Below, piece after piece: positions 41,715 to 52,639 of a stretch of 64,000 nt of DNA. The notes beneath the pieces are model-generated. The model saw only the letters and a program-made list of their open reading frames with translations, searched no databases and had not been told where the DNA came from. Within the stretch, counting starts at the first letter, position 1, and each line of letters begins with the position of its first letter. The stretch is from Achatina immaculata (lineage: Eukaryota > Mollusca > Gastropoda > Stylommatophora > Achatinidae). The stretch spans positions 11,726,438 to 11,790,437 of the forward strand of contig CM019716.1 of assembly GCA_009760885.1 (NCBI GenBank), given 5' to 3'. Position numbers and translations under genes: made by a program.

Positions 41715-42530
41715 GCTCTCTCTCTCTCTCTCTCTTTTTATCCTTCACTTTCTCTCTCTCTCCTTCACCTCCTCTCTTTCTTTCTCTCTCTCTCTTTCTC
41801 CTTCACTTCCTCTCTCTCTCCTTCACCTCCTCTCTCTCTCTTTCTCTCTCTCCTCACCTCCTCACTCTCTTCCTTTCTCTATCCCTTTACCTCTTCCTCT
41901 CTCTCCTTCACTTCCTCTCTCACTCCTTCACCTCCTCTCTCTCCCCTTCACTTCCTCTCTCTCTCTCTCCTTGACCTCCTCTCTCTCTTTCTCTCTTCCA
42001 CCTCCTCTCTCTCTTTCTCTCTCTCCTTCACTTCTCTCCTCCTCACCTCCTCTCTCTCTTTCTCTCTCTCCTTCACTTCCTCTCCTTCACCTCCTCTCTC
42101 TCTCTTGCACCTCCTCTCTCTTTCTCTCTCTCTCCTTCACTCTCTCTCATTCGCCTCCTCTCTCTCTCTCCGTCACCTCCTCTCTCTCTCCTTCACTTCC
42201 TCTCTCTCTCCTTCACTTCCTTTCTCTCTCCTTCACCTCCTCTCTCTCCTTCACCTCCTCTCTCTCTTTATCTCTCTCCTTCACTTCCTCTCTCTCCTTC
42301 ACCTCTCTCTCTCTTTCACCTCCTCTCTCTCTTTCTCTCTCTCTCCTTCACTTCCTCTCTCTCTCCTTCACCTCCTCTCTCTCTCTTTCACCTCCTCTTC
42401 TCTCTCTTTCCTTCACTTCCTCTCTCTCTCCTTCATCTCCTCTCTCTCTTTCACCTCCTCTCTCTCTCCTTCACTTCCTCTCTCTCTCTTCTTCACCTCC
42501 TCTTTCTCTCTCTCTTTCTCGTTCCCTCCT
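41715..42530. repeat. CT-rich repeat, (TCTCTCCTTCACCTCC)n
   Basis: Long polypyrimidine tract with the words CTTCACTTCC and CTTCACCTCC between TC runs. It is open in several plus frames (up to 311 codons) only because stops are absent from pyrimidine tracts. 42531-42855 is unique, with a 78-codon minus frame (42798-42562) that I do not recognise. Confidence 0.92.
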
Positions 42531-42859
42531 ACTCGTTCGTATGATGCCTAATCCCCCTCTCTCATACATTACTCACAGATATCCCGCGCGCACGGCTAAG
42601 ATCAATGCTGAGGACAAATCGAGCTCTGGTCTTGAAATCTGTGAGTGATGATCGATTTTCTTTCGACCCTCGGCTATCACAGATCGTTCTGGCTTTCGAC
42701 TGATCCACATTCTTCTTCTTCCTGTACAGAAGATTATCTGTGGTGGGTTCTTTAGAGGCTCTCCGGGGATGCAACCCCAGCTCGATTACACGATTCAACC
42801 TTAGTCTGTGATTCGTCTCTTACAACCTTCTCGCTTCTTTCAGTTACTTTTATGCAATA

Positions 42860-42901
42860 AATGTGCATCATCATCATCATCATCATCACCATCACCATCA
42901 C

Positions 42902-42933
<32 letters not shown>

Positions 42934-43082
42934 CCACCACCACCACCATCATCATCATTATCATTATCATCATCATCATCACCACCACCACCATCATCAT
43001 CATCACCACCACCATCATCATCATCATCACCACCATCATCATCATCATCACCTCATCATCATCATCATCATCATCATCACAC
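42860..43082. repeat. ATC/ACC microsatellite
   Basis: Mixed CAT and CAC triplets over 220 bp, which would encode polyhistidine in one plus frame. Unlike the ATC tracts at 7299 and 50185 there is no RT end beside it. 43083-43480 has nothing further. Confidence 0.92.
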
Positions 43083-43483
43083 CGTAAGCCATATGGTAGA
43101 AAGATAATATTCATTGAAATTCTGTCCCTTTCATTTTTTCTAATAACATATACCAGCCGTACGCGTGTACACATTTGATAAAATGAACAACTTATTGTTC
43201 TGATTATCTCTTTTTAAGCTTACAAGATCAAATATAATCTTGTAAAAAAGAAAAAGTTGGACGCAAACGATTAAGACAGCGGGACCGAACATTACAAAAG
43301 AATCGATGAAGGAAAAAGAGAGACATGAATGAGGTCACTATACGAAGGAAGAGGTATCGATTCCTACCACATCTGTTTACGCATCACTTGACACATAATC
43401 GATTTCTAAATCCTTCCTTATTTTATAGGGAAAAAGTGGCCACAAATTAGATAATAAATACCCCCTCATCACACATATATGCA

Positions 43484-43540
43484 CACACACACACACACAC
43501 ATGGAGAGAGAGAGAGAGAGAGAGAGAGATATATATATAA
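43484..43540. repeat. Compound (CA)n(GA)n(TA)n microsatellite
   Basis: Nine CA, about 12 GA and five TA repeats in succession. Confidence 0.93.
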
Positions 43541-43769
43541 TCATCAACATTTTTTTTTTCACAAATTAAAACTTGACTGTGGAATTTATAGAAAAAATAT
43601 GACATGGAATTTGAAATTTGTCTCGTATAAGTTTTATCCTCCGCGCGATACTGTAAACGATACTCCAGACGATACTGTAATCAACTGGAAGGAATATATC
43701 GATGGTCCTCTGTGTCAGTTTGTGGTCCATTAGGCGGCCCGCAAGAAGTAAAGTATGTTGATTCTTTTT

Positions 43770-44040
43770 TTTTTTAGAGAGAGGTGTGATATGGGCTTGT
43801 GGTCGGACCACATAAGATAGAACATGTTTTCTTAAGGAGAGATGTGTGATGTGCGCCTGTGGTCGGACCACATAAGATATAACATGTTTTCTTCAAGAGA
43901 GATATGTGATGTTGGCTTATGGTGGGACCACATAAGCTAGCACATATTTTCTTAGAGAGAGGTGTGTGGTGTGGGCCTGTGGTCGGACCACATAAGCTAG
44001 CATATGTTTTTTTAAGGATAGAAGTGTGATGTAGGCTGGG
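43770..44040. repeat. 60 bp repeat with a palindrome in each unit
   Basis: Four units with an exact 60 bp period (GGTCGGACCAC at 43801, 43861, 43981, and GGTGGGACCAC at 43921). Three units carry the palindrome TGTGGTCGGACCACA. The unit also has GAGAGAGGTGTGTGATGTGG and ATAAGATAGAACATGTTTTC. Confidence 0.9.
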
Positions 44041-44104
44041 GTGATGTGTGGTAGATCATTTTATGAAAAAAATGTTTGGGGAGGGGGAAGATAATGAGAT
44101 ATTG

Positions 44105-44371
44105 TCTGTCTCTAATATGTTCTACTGTCTGCTAGCCGTTTGTCTGTCCACTTTTTACATTTTATGTTGGTCTAGCTGTTTGTCTGTCTGTCTGCCCTGT
44201 TTAAATGTCTCAGTCTGCCTATTTGTTCATCTGTCTGCACGTTTGTCTGTTTATTTGACTGTATACCCGTTTGTTTGTCTGTCTGTCTATCTGTCTCTCT
44301 ATCTCTCTGTCTGTTTGTTTATCTCTGTCTGTCAACCTGTTTGTCTGCCTCTCTGTCTGCCTGTTTGTTCA

Positions 44372-44409
<38 letters not shown>

Positions 44410-44450
44410 CTTTGTCTGACTCTCTGTCTAACTGTTTTTCTGTCTCCTAT
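44105..44450. repeat. Degenerate (GTCT)n tract
   Basis: GTCTGTCT repeats with many interruptions, pure at 44375-44405. It is open in all three plus frames. Confidence 0.88.
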
Positions 44451-44516
44451 CCTTGCATTACATTACTTCCCGCCAGATACATGACTGAATATTCTGTTTC
44501 CAGTGACTGATAATGT

Positions 44517-44517
44517 G

Positions 44518-44587
<70 letters not shown>
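44517..44587. repeat. (ATCT)n microsatellite
   Basis: About 17 perfect ATCT repeats. 44588-44930 is unique with no supported gene. Confidence 0.95.
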
Positions 44588-44942
44588 TCCTCACATTTTC
44601 CAAACCCTAACGGTTCAATGCTGCAGATACAATCTTTCAGTCCATCTTTGTACCTGATCATCTTTCATTGTTTCTCATAGATCTTCCAGACGATCTCCCA
44701 ATCTTTCCCTTAGTCTGCCTCTACTCTTCACTTTTCTGTCTTCTGTGTGTGGAACGACTGAAACGGAAGAGACGGAAGCACTGAAAAAATATCTGAAAGA
44801 CTCTTCCTCTCATCCTGGAATCTTTTTTTTTGTTGTTATGTCCCTTGATTTAAGTCTATGAATCCCTTGTATGTGCGCGTGTGCGCTGATGACTCCACCA
44901 GCGTCTCTCCACCGCCTGTGTGCGTCAGTCATCAGGCGGGTT

Positions 44943-45075
44943 AATCATCATCACGTGCCGTGTCGATAGTGTGGGTGACTACGCTTCTCTAAAGATCCTG
45001 ATTCGTCGTTTAGTTCATGCAGATCGATTTGATATCATTTCCCTCAAACTTCCACCCTCCTTCTGTCTTGTTTAA
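44943..45075 (-). mobile_element. Retrotransposon 3' end remnant
   Basis: On the plus strand ATCATCATCACGTGCCGTGTCG is followed by GGTGACTACGCTTCTC, matching the antisense 3' end layout of families A and D (ATC tail, GTGCCGTGCCG, then GCTTCTC). The remainder is too diverged to translate well. 45076-45380 has nothing I can support. Confidence 0.5.
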
Positions 45076-45394
45076 AATATTGTAGAGAGAAAGAAAGTGT
45101 GAATACAGTTTATTTTGTTCATTAATTCACGCTGTTTTATTTCTCTCTGAGACTTCTGTTAAAGATTATTAGCAGACTATATGGCTTCTTAAACTATCTA
45201 AAATAGGATGTTCCATATTTTATATTCTCTGTGCCTGGTTTAGTGGCCATGTATCCACAGTTTTGGGCGTGAAGAACGGAGAATGTATGCGTGGGTATGT
45301 ATCTTTATAATGCTAAGCAGAGGCTGAGAGATTATTGTAAACATTAAAGAGAAGCGCTGAGAGGAACACAAAAAGCTGCAACTTGTTTTAATGT

Positions 45395-45432
45395 GTTTGT
45401 GTGTGAGTGTGTGTGTATGTGTGTGTGATATT
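45395..45432. repeat. (GT)n microsatellite
   Basis: Interrupted GT repeats. 45433-45535 is unremarkable. Confidence 0.85.
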
Positions 45433-45534
45433 TCCTCTGCTTTTAATAGGTACGGTCTGTCCGATAAGGGGACATAACTGCAAAATCTTTACCGTCTATT
45501 CAGTTGGATTAGTCTGACTCGTCATTCTCGGAAG

Positions 45535-45995
45535 GAGAAAGAGACAGAGACCGAGAGACAGACAGAGAGACAGAGTAAAACTAAAAGTGGCAGCGAGGAA
45601 GTGAGAGAATGAGAGAGAGAGAGAAAGTGAGAGAAAATGAGAGAGAGAGAAAGTGAGAGAAAATGAGAGAGAGAAAAAGAGAGAGAAAATGAGAGAGAAA
45701 GAGAAAATGAGAGAGAGAGAAGTGAGAGAAAATGAGAGAGAAAGTGAGAGAATGAGAGAGAGAAAGTGAGAGAAAATGAGAGAGAGAGAGAAAGTGAGAG
45801 AAAATGAGAGAGAGAGAAAGTGAGAGAAAATGAGAGAGAGAGAGAGAAAATGAGGGGAGAGAAAGTGAGCTAGAGGAATAATGTGTAAGAGAGAGAGAAT
45901 GAGTGAGAGGGAACGGGAGAGAGAGAAAATGAGGCAGAAAGAGAAATCGTGTGAGAGAGACAGACAGACAGAGACACAGAGACAGACAGACAGAG
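45535..45995. repeat. GA-rich tract, GAGAGAAAATGAGAGA
   Basis: Repeated GTGAGAGAAAATGAGAGAGA over 400 bp, ending in GACAGACAGA. Long minus-strand frames (194 and 139 codons) are artefacts of purine-rich DNA. 45996-46320 has no feature. Confidence 0.9.
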
Positions 45996-46334
45996 GACAA
46001 GATAATGGAAATGCTAGCATGTACTCAAACCCTGAATGTTTTCCCATAGGTTCGAGTATAAAAATCAGTTTTTCCCCCACTATGATTATGACGTTCTAAG
46101 TTTGCATAAAACGTCCAGCTTGTCAAATTCTAGGTTTGCGAAGAATCTCAAGCGTCTTCCTGTAAAATTCTAGTTTTCCATAGAATCTCCGTTGAGAATA
46201 GAAGTCTAGTTTATTCAGCCCGGGAGAGTTAGCACTCAATCAAGGGAGAGTAAGTCTGTATAATTTTTTATGATCAGCTTAATATCACGGTTACTGCCCT
46301 TCGTATTTTATATTAAGCGACGGAGTTGGAGAAG

Positions 46335-47080
46335 GTCTACATAAGGAGCAGTTAAATGAAAACTAGCCGAGGCCTCTAAATCTCATGATATGTGTAGGAA
46401 GGAGACAGTGGTAGATAGTATCAGTGTGAAGGTCGTCGGGACAGGAAGTGGAGTTCATATTGGTTATTTGTTGCTAAGTTCAAGTTCACGCTAACAGAAG
46501 ACATGCAGGAGGAAAAATGCCTCACCACGCCTACCAACATGTTTGCACCGAAGGAAGAACCGCATGGGGTTATTTGATTTTCGACGGCTGAATGAAGCTC
46601 TATGGCAGAAATCCGTCGACGAATGGTAAATCTTTAGACATATGCATTTCCTCTGGCATGATAACATGTTATTGACTAGGAGGCGGATCGTTGAACACTC
46701 CCTGCCACTTCGAAATCGGCTGCCCATTCCTTGGCAGAACTCTTGGACAGCGAGTATTTGCCATAGATGTTTCCCTTTGTCGATGGAGTTCTACTGAGGA
46801 ACTTCCTTCAGCTGCCAAAAAGCAAATAAGCTGAAGTTATTCTTCCTTCGGTGCAAATATTTTAGTAAGCGAGGTGTGGCATATTTCCTCCTGCATGACT
46901 TCTGTTAACATCTCCTTAAACTCGGCAACAAATAACTGATAAGAACTCCACTTCTGGTACTAACGATCTTCACACTGACAGTATCTACCACAAAGGCGGT
47001 GTCTCACCCCCGCACGTATCAAGAGATTTAGAGGTCTCTGCTCACCTTCGTTTGACTACTCTTTATATTGTCGGCAGAGT
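46335..47080. mobile_element. 740 bp imperfect palindrome (foldback or MITE-like)
   Basis: The left arm (about 46335-46650) and right arm (about 46755-47080) are inverted copies at an estimated 75-80 percent identity, with a loop of about 100 bp. Examples: CCTCTAAATCTC at 46371 against GAGATTTAGAGG at 47022; ACAGAAG-CATGCAGGAGGAA at 46495 against TTCCTCCTGCATGACTTCTG at about 46885; TTTGCACCGAAGGAAGAA at 46542 against TTCTTCCTTCGGTGCAAAT at about 46840. There is no transposase. No clear target duplication is seen. Confidence 0.8.
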
Positions 47081-47324
47081 TCACTTTTCTTATTTGAATA
47101 TTAATTTTTAATTTGTCTGACAGTAGGACAAATCTGATAACTATATCCCTCGACTGTGATGTCAAAACTAAGACAATCTGAACTGTCATTTTCTCTTAAC
47201 TGTGGGAATATGTTGGAGATCTTTCTTTGATATTCCAAGGAGTCGGTTGTTCTGGATCTTGATGATCTCTCCACGACCTCCAGCGTGCTGTTGTCGGGCT
47301 GTAGCTGATGGCTTCCTGGTCTAA

Positions 47325-48156
47325 ATGATCTGGAACCTGCTGACAAAGATATGGCCGGCACGGGCAGGCAGGAAAGGCAAAAGCTACAGCACCATCAAAA
47401 CCATCAACATATACAGAAGCAGCTTGACTTCAGCAACAACGTCCAGACATATCAGCTGTCTCAGCAGCATCGTCGGACAAACAAACAACGAGAACATACG
47501 TCTCCTTATCAGCAACGACATCGCCAGCCAAATCCAGCAGAACTTCGCCATAAAACGCGCCATGGATCGCCAGAGATCCACCAAGAGATCCTCTTTCAGG
47601 ATGCGGATAAATCGGAGAATTCGTGCCGGTTTTATGCCGGTTCCACAGCAAGACAGCGAGACTGAAAATGTCTTATATCTGTCTCCCGCTGAAACAGAGG
47701 CGGCTGAACGTAAAACGGAACAGCCTGGTTCATTTAAATTGGAGGGAGGAGGAAAAAATGGCGACGAAAAGATGGAAAGTGAGGAAGACAAGAACCCGGA
47801 TAAAGGCAATAAGAATATTAAGAATACTCTAGGGATATCACATGATATCCGACCTCAAGGTGGAAGTTTGAAAGAACGATCGGTCCAGGGAGGTAAATAT
47901 GACCTAACAGTTGATTCCAAAGTCGAGCTGGGCTTCAGCTTCCGCCAAAAGAGGAGGAGCTTCGGAAGCGAGAGCGAGAAGAGGCGGGGCGAGAGGTTTC
48001 AGCGGCGGGAGATTGAGAAGAAGAAGACAGTAGAGGAAAGCGACGACGGGGAGGATTCTAGCGACTCCTCCGAGTGTCACGTGTGTGACTTTAACTGTCC
48101 TCTCATTATACACGGACAATGTCCTAACAGCAGGACTAGAAACACACAGCCCAAAG
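47325..48156 (+). CDS. Host gene exon, unrecognised protein
   Basis: The open frame runs from ATG 47325 to a donor AAAG|GTTTGT at 48156/48157. It is non-repetitive and of protein-like composition: a basic N-terminal third (RSTKRSSFRMRINRRIRAGF), then acidic and charged disordered sequence (KMESEEDKNPDKGNKN, RQKRRSFGSESEKRRGERFQ, EESDDGEDSSDSS), then CHVCDFNCPLIIHGQC, with four cysteines. The exon ends in phase 1, matching the exon at 62707. The true 5' boundary is uncertain: a stop precedes 47325, and acceptors near 47607 or 47655 are possible. I recognise no family. A 105-codon alternative frame (47351-47665) overlaps it. Confidence 0.5.
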
Positions 48157-48799
48157 GTTTGTACATATTTCATTATTCATTTCTTTATTGTAGAAGTTTC
48201 GCTTTATTTTAATCATATTTAACTCACTCATTTTCAGCCATTCATTGGTTTATAAATGAATTTATTCCAATTATTCAGTTATTTGTTCTGTAAAATCTCA
48301 TTTGTAATTTCTTTCGTTTCAGTTATTCTTCTGTTACTCAATGTTACATCTGGCAAGCCACCCCTAATGTAGCTTTTCTTCATCTTGATTATGTATTCTT
48401 CTCGCTTTTCTCGACTTCAAAGCTGGTTTTTTATATCTATATCGATCATTCATGTTTTAGCGATTAACCCTTTCAGTCTTGTTCACTTTTCTGAAAGCTG
48501 AATTTTTTTTTTAATCCAGTATTTACAGAATTGATTGCAACAGTTTCTTGCTTTCACAATCAGTCGCTCTTTCATTGCCTGCCCTTTATACATCAAATTT
48601 CTTAATTTTCCTTGAATTCAGATCTGCACATTTTCTAATATATTTTTTGTTTTAACTGAAGACCAACTGTTTAATATTTGTTTAGAAGCAGAATTTGTAT
48701 TGTAGACCTTCTGTGTTCTGTTTATTTAGAAATATACTTCGTTTCCCTTAATTTGATGAAATATTTATTCCTGCACGTAGACATTTGTTTTCCTTATAC

Positions 48800-49110
48800 T
48801 TTCATTGATTACTTGGTACAATTTATTTTCTTTATCTTTTCATTGATTACTTGGTACAATTTGTTTTGTTTATCCTTTCATTGATTACTTGGTACAGTGT
48901 GTTTTGTTTATCCTTTCATTGATTACTCGGTACAGTGTGTTTTGTTTATCCTTTCATTGATTACTTGGTACAGTGTGTTTTGTTTATCCTTTCATTGATT
49001 ACTTGGTACAGTGTGTTTTGTTTATCCTTTCATTGATTACTTGGTACAGTGTGTTTTGTTTATCCTTTCATTGATTACTTGGTACAGTGTGTTTTGTTTA
49101 TCATTTCACT
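48800..49110. repeat. 38 bp minisatellite
   Basis: About eight copies of TTTATCCTTTCATTGATTAC followed by TTGGTACAGTGTGTTTTG. Confidence 0.93.
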
Positions 49111-49149
49111 GATTACTTTGAACTCTTGTGGGCCGATGTCTCCTTAAAG

Positions 49150-50125
49150 ACACTGCGTCCCGCAACACTTGTTGCCTACATCTAATGTGACACTTGTTGC
49201 CTATATCTAATGTGACACTTGTTGTCTATATATAACGTGACACTTGTTGCCTATATCTAATGTGACACTTGTTGCCTATATCTAACGTGACACTAGTTGC
49301 CTGTATCTAACGTGACACTTGTTGCTTGTACCTAACGTGACACGTGTTGCCTATATCTAACGTGACACCTGTTGTCTATATCTAATGTGATATTTGTTGC
49401 CTATATCTAACTTGACACTTGTTGCTTGTACCTAACGTGGCACGTGTCGCCTATATCTAACGTGACACGTGTTGCTTGTACCTAACGTGACACTTGTTGC
49501 CTATATCTAACATGACACTTGTTGCCTATATCTAACGTGACACTTGTTGCGTATTTCTAATGTGACACTTATTGCCTACATCTAATGTGACACTTGTTGC
49601 CTATATCTAATGTGACACTTCTTGCCTATATCTAATGTGACACTTGTTGCCTATATCTAATGTGACACTTGTTGCCTATATATAATGTGACACTTGTTGC
49701 CTGTATCTAATGTGACACTTGTTACCTACATCTAATGTGACACTTGTTGCCTATATATAATGTGACACTTGTTACCTACATCTAATGTGACACTTGTTGC
49801 CTATATATAATGTGACACTTGTTGCCTGTATCTAATGTGACTCTTGTTGCCTATATCTAATGTGACACTTGTTGCCTGTATATAATGTGACTCTTGTTGC
49901 CTATGTCTAATGCGACTCTTGTTGCCTATATATAATGTGACACTTATTGCCTACTTCTAATGTGACACTTGTTGCCTATATCTAATGTGACACTTCTTGC
50001 CTATATCTAATGTGACACTTGTTGCCTATATCTAATGTGACACTTCTTGCCTATATCTAATGTGGCACTTATTGCCTATATCAAACGTGACACTTATTGC
50101 CTATATTTGATGTGACACTTATGAA
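49150..50125. repeat. 25 bp minisatellite
   Basis: About 38 copies of TGACACTTGTTGCCTATATC followed by TAATG. The left half is enriched in the CTAACG variant and the right half in CTAATG. Confidence 0.94.
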
Positions 50126-50184
50126 TTCTAATGTGAATTTTTGTTCACCTGATGTAATATTTACTGATCTTCCAAATATTCACT

Positions 50185-50553
50185 CATCATCTTCATCATC
50201 ATCATCATGTGCCGTGCCGACTGGCGTTGGCTATTATGCTTCTCCAGAGTATCCGATCCTTCATGCAGGCCATCAGTTCAGTTGGTGATCTCCTCTCACA
50301 TCATCCCTTCAGACTGTCCAGTATCATTTCTCTTGGTCTTCCTCTTGATCTTCTTCCTTCTATTTTTCCTGTTGTTATATTATTTTCAATGCCCCCTCTT
50401 CTCATTGCATGTCCTATGAAAGTACATTGTCTCTCTCTTATCTTTTTGACAAGGTTTTTTATCTCTCTAGCTCTTCTCATACATTCTTCATTAGTTATTT
50501 TTGCTGTCCAGGGGATTCGCAACATTCTTCTAATAAACCACATTTCTGCTGCA
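50185..50553 (-). mobile_element. Family A 3' fragment with 14 bp TSD
   Basis: Perfect duplications TCCAAATATTCACT at 50171-50184 and 50554-50567 flank a 369 bp copy. The minus strand is open and reads AAEMWFIRRMLRIPWTAKIT, FIGHAMRRGGIENNITTGKI and RRSRGRPREMILDSL. It ends in an (ATG)n tail at 50185-50207. Its clean duplication and open frame suggest a young insertion. Confidence 0.92.
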
Positions 50554-50714
50554 TCCAAATATTCACTGCTATACAAATATACAAACTGTGCTAAAAGTTA
50601 TTGTACTTACTACTTACAGTTTTCTCTTTTCACACACAATTTCTGAATGTGAACATTCACAGTTGAATTCTTCTTCTTTTCACAAGTTAAATGTACTTTT
50701 CTTCTGTCCCTAGT

Positions 50715-51440
50715 TTAGTACTGTTGTACTTTCTCTTACAGTCGAGATTATTCTCTTTCCAATGTCTGCTTAACTATCCGCTCCACAGACTCTTTCTTCC
50801 CAGGAACTATCATTCTCTCTAGTGGCACAGTAGCAGCACAGTAGCAGCACAATAGCAGCACAGTAATAGCACAATAGCAGCACAGTAGCAGCACAGTAGC
50901 AGCACAATAGCAGCACAGTAATAGCACAATAGCAGCACTGTAGCAGCAATATTGTGTTTTAAAAGACTTTATTGATGCACAGGGTGACGAAGAACGATGT
51001 TGACGTGCACAACAGTGGTATAATGCAGTCCCAAGACTCACGACAAGACGAATTTCCAAGTCAAGACAACATACAGAACAAATTCCAGGCAGCTACAGCC
51101 GTCCGTAGACGTTCGTTGCCATCAGAACTTCTAACTACATTTCTAAACCTCTGCTAATCTAACACAGGACACAGAAACTACATTTTGGTACAGACAAGCT
51201 AACCTGACCTACTTTGTCCGAACTCGACTTCAGATGTTTCGACATCATCTGATTTCTGCCTCACGAATTTTCTTTCTCACAAGTTATACGTGAACCATTT
51301 ACCCCACGTGAAAAATAAGTTCAAGAGGAATATTTCTAAGCTCAAACCTGCTATTTAATATGGGACATAACTCTTTTTAATCCCAATTTTCCAATTCTCT
51401 GATGACTTTTCTAGCTTTTTCTAGAATTCTATGACAAATA
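50715..51440. repeat. Dispersed repeat L, copy 1
   Basis: About 0.7 kb at high identity to 59722-60480, starting TACTTTCTCTTACAGTCGA and passing GTTTTAAAAGACTTTATTGA, TTTGGTACAGACAAGCTAAC and GATGTTTCGACATCATCTGA. Internally it has about ten CAGTAGCAGCACAATAGCAG-type units (50822-50950). There is no ORF or terminal repeat. A 40 bp segment of copy 2 is missing and vice versa. 50568-50714 is unassigned. Confidence 0.85.
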
Positions 51441-51624
51441 TCTCCCCTTCCCGTAAGCCGAGTTTTAGTGAAAAACAGAATTAATTGAGGGATATTCCTT
51501 ATCCACACAAAACCTTAGTTCAACACACAAAGTGTACCAGTCGGTTTTTAAACTGTTCAGGTATAATGAACTCAACAGTTCAACCCACCTGGAACATAGA
51601 CTCAGTACGGTAACAGAAACTCAG

Positions 51625-51845
51625 ACCTCATGATTTTTCCCAATCTCATGACAAGATTATCACCTCCTGAGTTTTCCCAATCTCATGACAAGAGAATCAC
51701 CTCCTGAGTTTTCCCAATCTCATGACAAGAGAATCACCTCCTGAGTTTTCCCAATCTCATGACAAGATTATCACCTCCTGAGTTTTCCCAATCTCATGAC
51801 AGGAGAATCACCTCCTGAGTTTTCCCAATCTCATGACAAGAGACT
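51625..51845. repeat. 37 bp minisatellite
   Basis: Six copies of CACCTCCTGAGTTTTCCCAA followed by TCTCATGACAAGAGAAT. 51441-51624 and 51846-52267 are unique with no supported gene. Confidence 0.93.
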
Positions 51846-52267
51846 CACAAGAGTATCCGCAAATCACAATGTGTAATGAAACCAGTGATACATTCCACCC
51901 ACATGTCTACCTTCCTATATCATTTATTCAGTATTAATGTGTAGACTTAATGTATCCTTAATACCATCATTTTACTCAAGTCACTTAACTACCACTCCCT
52001 TGGGTATACCTCACCTCAATGAGTTGTAATGTAACACTTCTATATACATCATGTCATCCCCCTATATCTGTCACATGCGACTACTCTCAACATGTGTAGA
52101 ATAGGAATAAGAGTATGAGGCTAATCCGCCTTCCACTAAGTCCTTCAGAAGGACATATATGTCAAGTACCAAATGGACGGGCCCAAAAATAAGGCTAAAT
52201 GTCTAAGTAACACACATACAGGTACCCGTGTCACTTTATTTGAACACGTGATCTTTTTTCCAGTATT

Positions 52268-52463
52268 ATATGTCTCATTCAGGGGATCAGAAGTAAGGGT
52301 AGACCAAAAGAGACGTGGAGAAGAACAGCAGAGAGGATGTTGAGCTATACAGGGCTTACCTGGGCAAGAGAGGAAAAAAGGCAAAGGACAGGCATTTGTG
52401 GAACACCCTTGTGGAAGCCCCATGTACACTGGGTACTTCAGGTTCAGACAGAGAGAGGGAGAG
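52268..52463 (+). mobile_element. Family F retrotransposon, 3' end
   Basis: Plus strand reads RSKGRPKETWRRTAERMLSY, TGLTWARERKKAKDRHLWNT and LVEAPCTLGTSG, then GGTTCAGACAGAGAGA. It aligns with the F copy ending at 18141. About 60 codons survive; it is 5' truncated. A (GAAT)n stretch and TAATCTTTATTTTTAAAGGG follow to 52560, possibly another retroposon tail. Confidence 0.75.
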
Positions 52464-52639
52464 AGAATGAATGAATGAATGAATAATCTTTATTTTTAAA
52501 GGGTAAAGAATTGGGCACGCAGGCCCATCTTACATTCTGCCCTGAGAGAGAGAGAGAGAGGTCTCACTCCAGTGAACTAAACCACTAAGCACAAACCTTA
52601 GTGCCTGGACATCTTGTCACAATCAGGCGCTAAAACCTA

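Noticed and set aside
41682..42648. 289- and 311-codon Ser/Leu-rich ORFs
   Set aside because: By-products of a TC-rich tract; several frames are open together.
42863..43087. Polyhistidine ORF
   Set aside because: Simple CAT/CAC microsatellite with no flanking coding sequence in frame.
45496..46080. Minus-strand ORF of 194 codons resembling a membrane protein
   Set aside because: Hydrophobic Leu/Ser runs are only the reverse complement of GA repeats.
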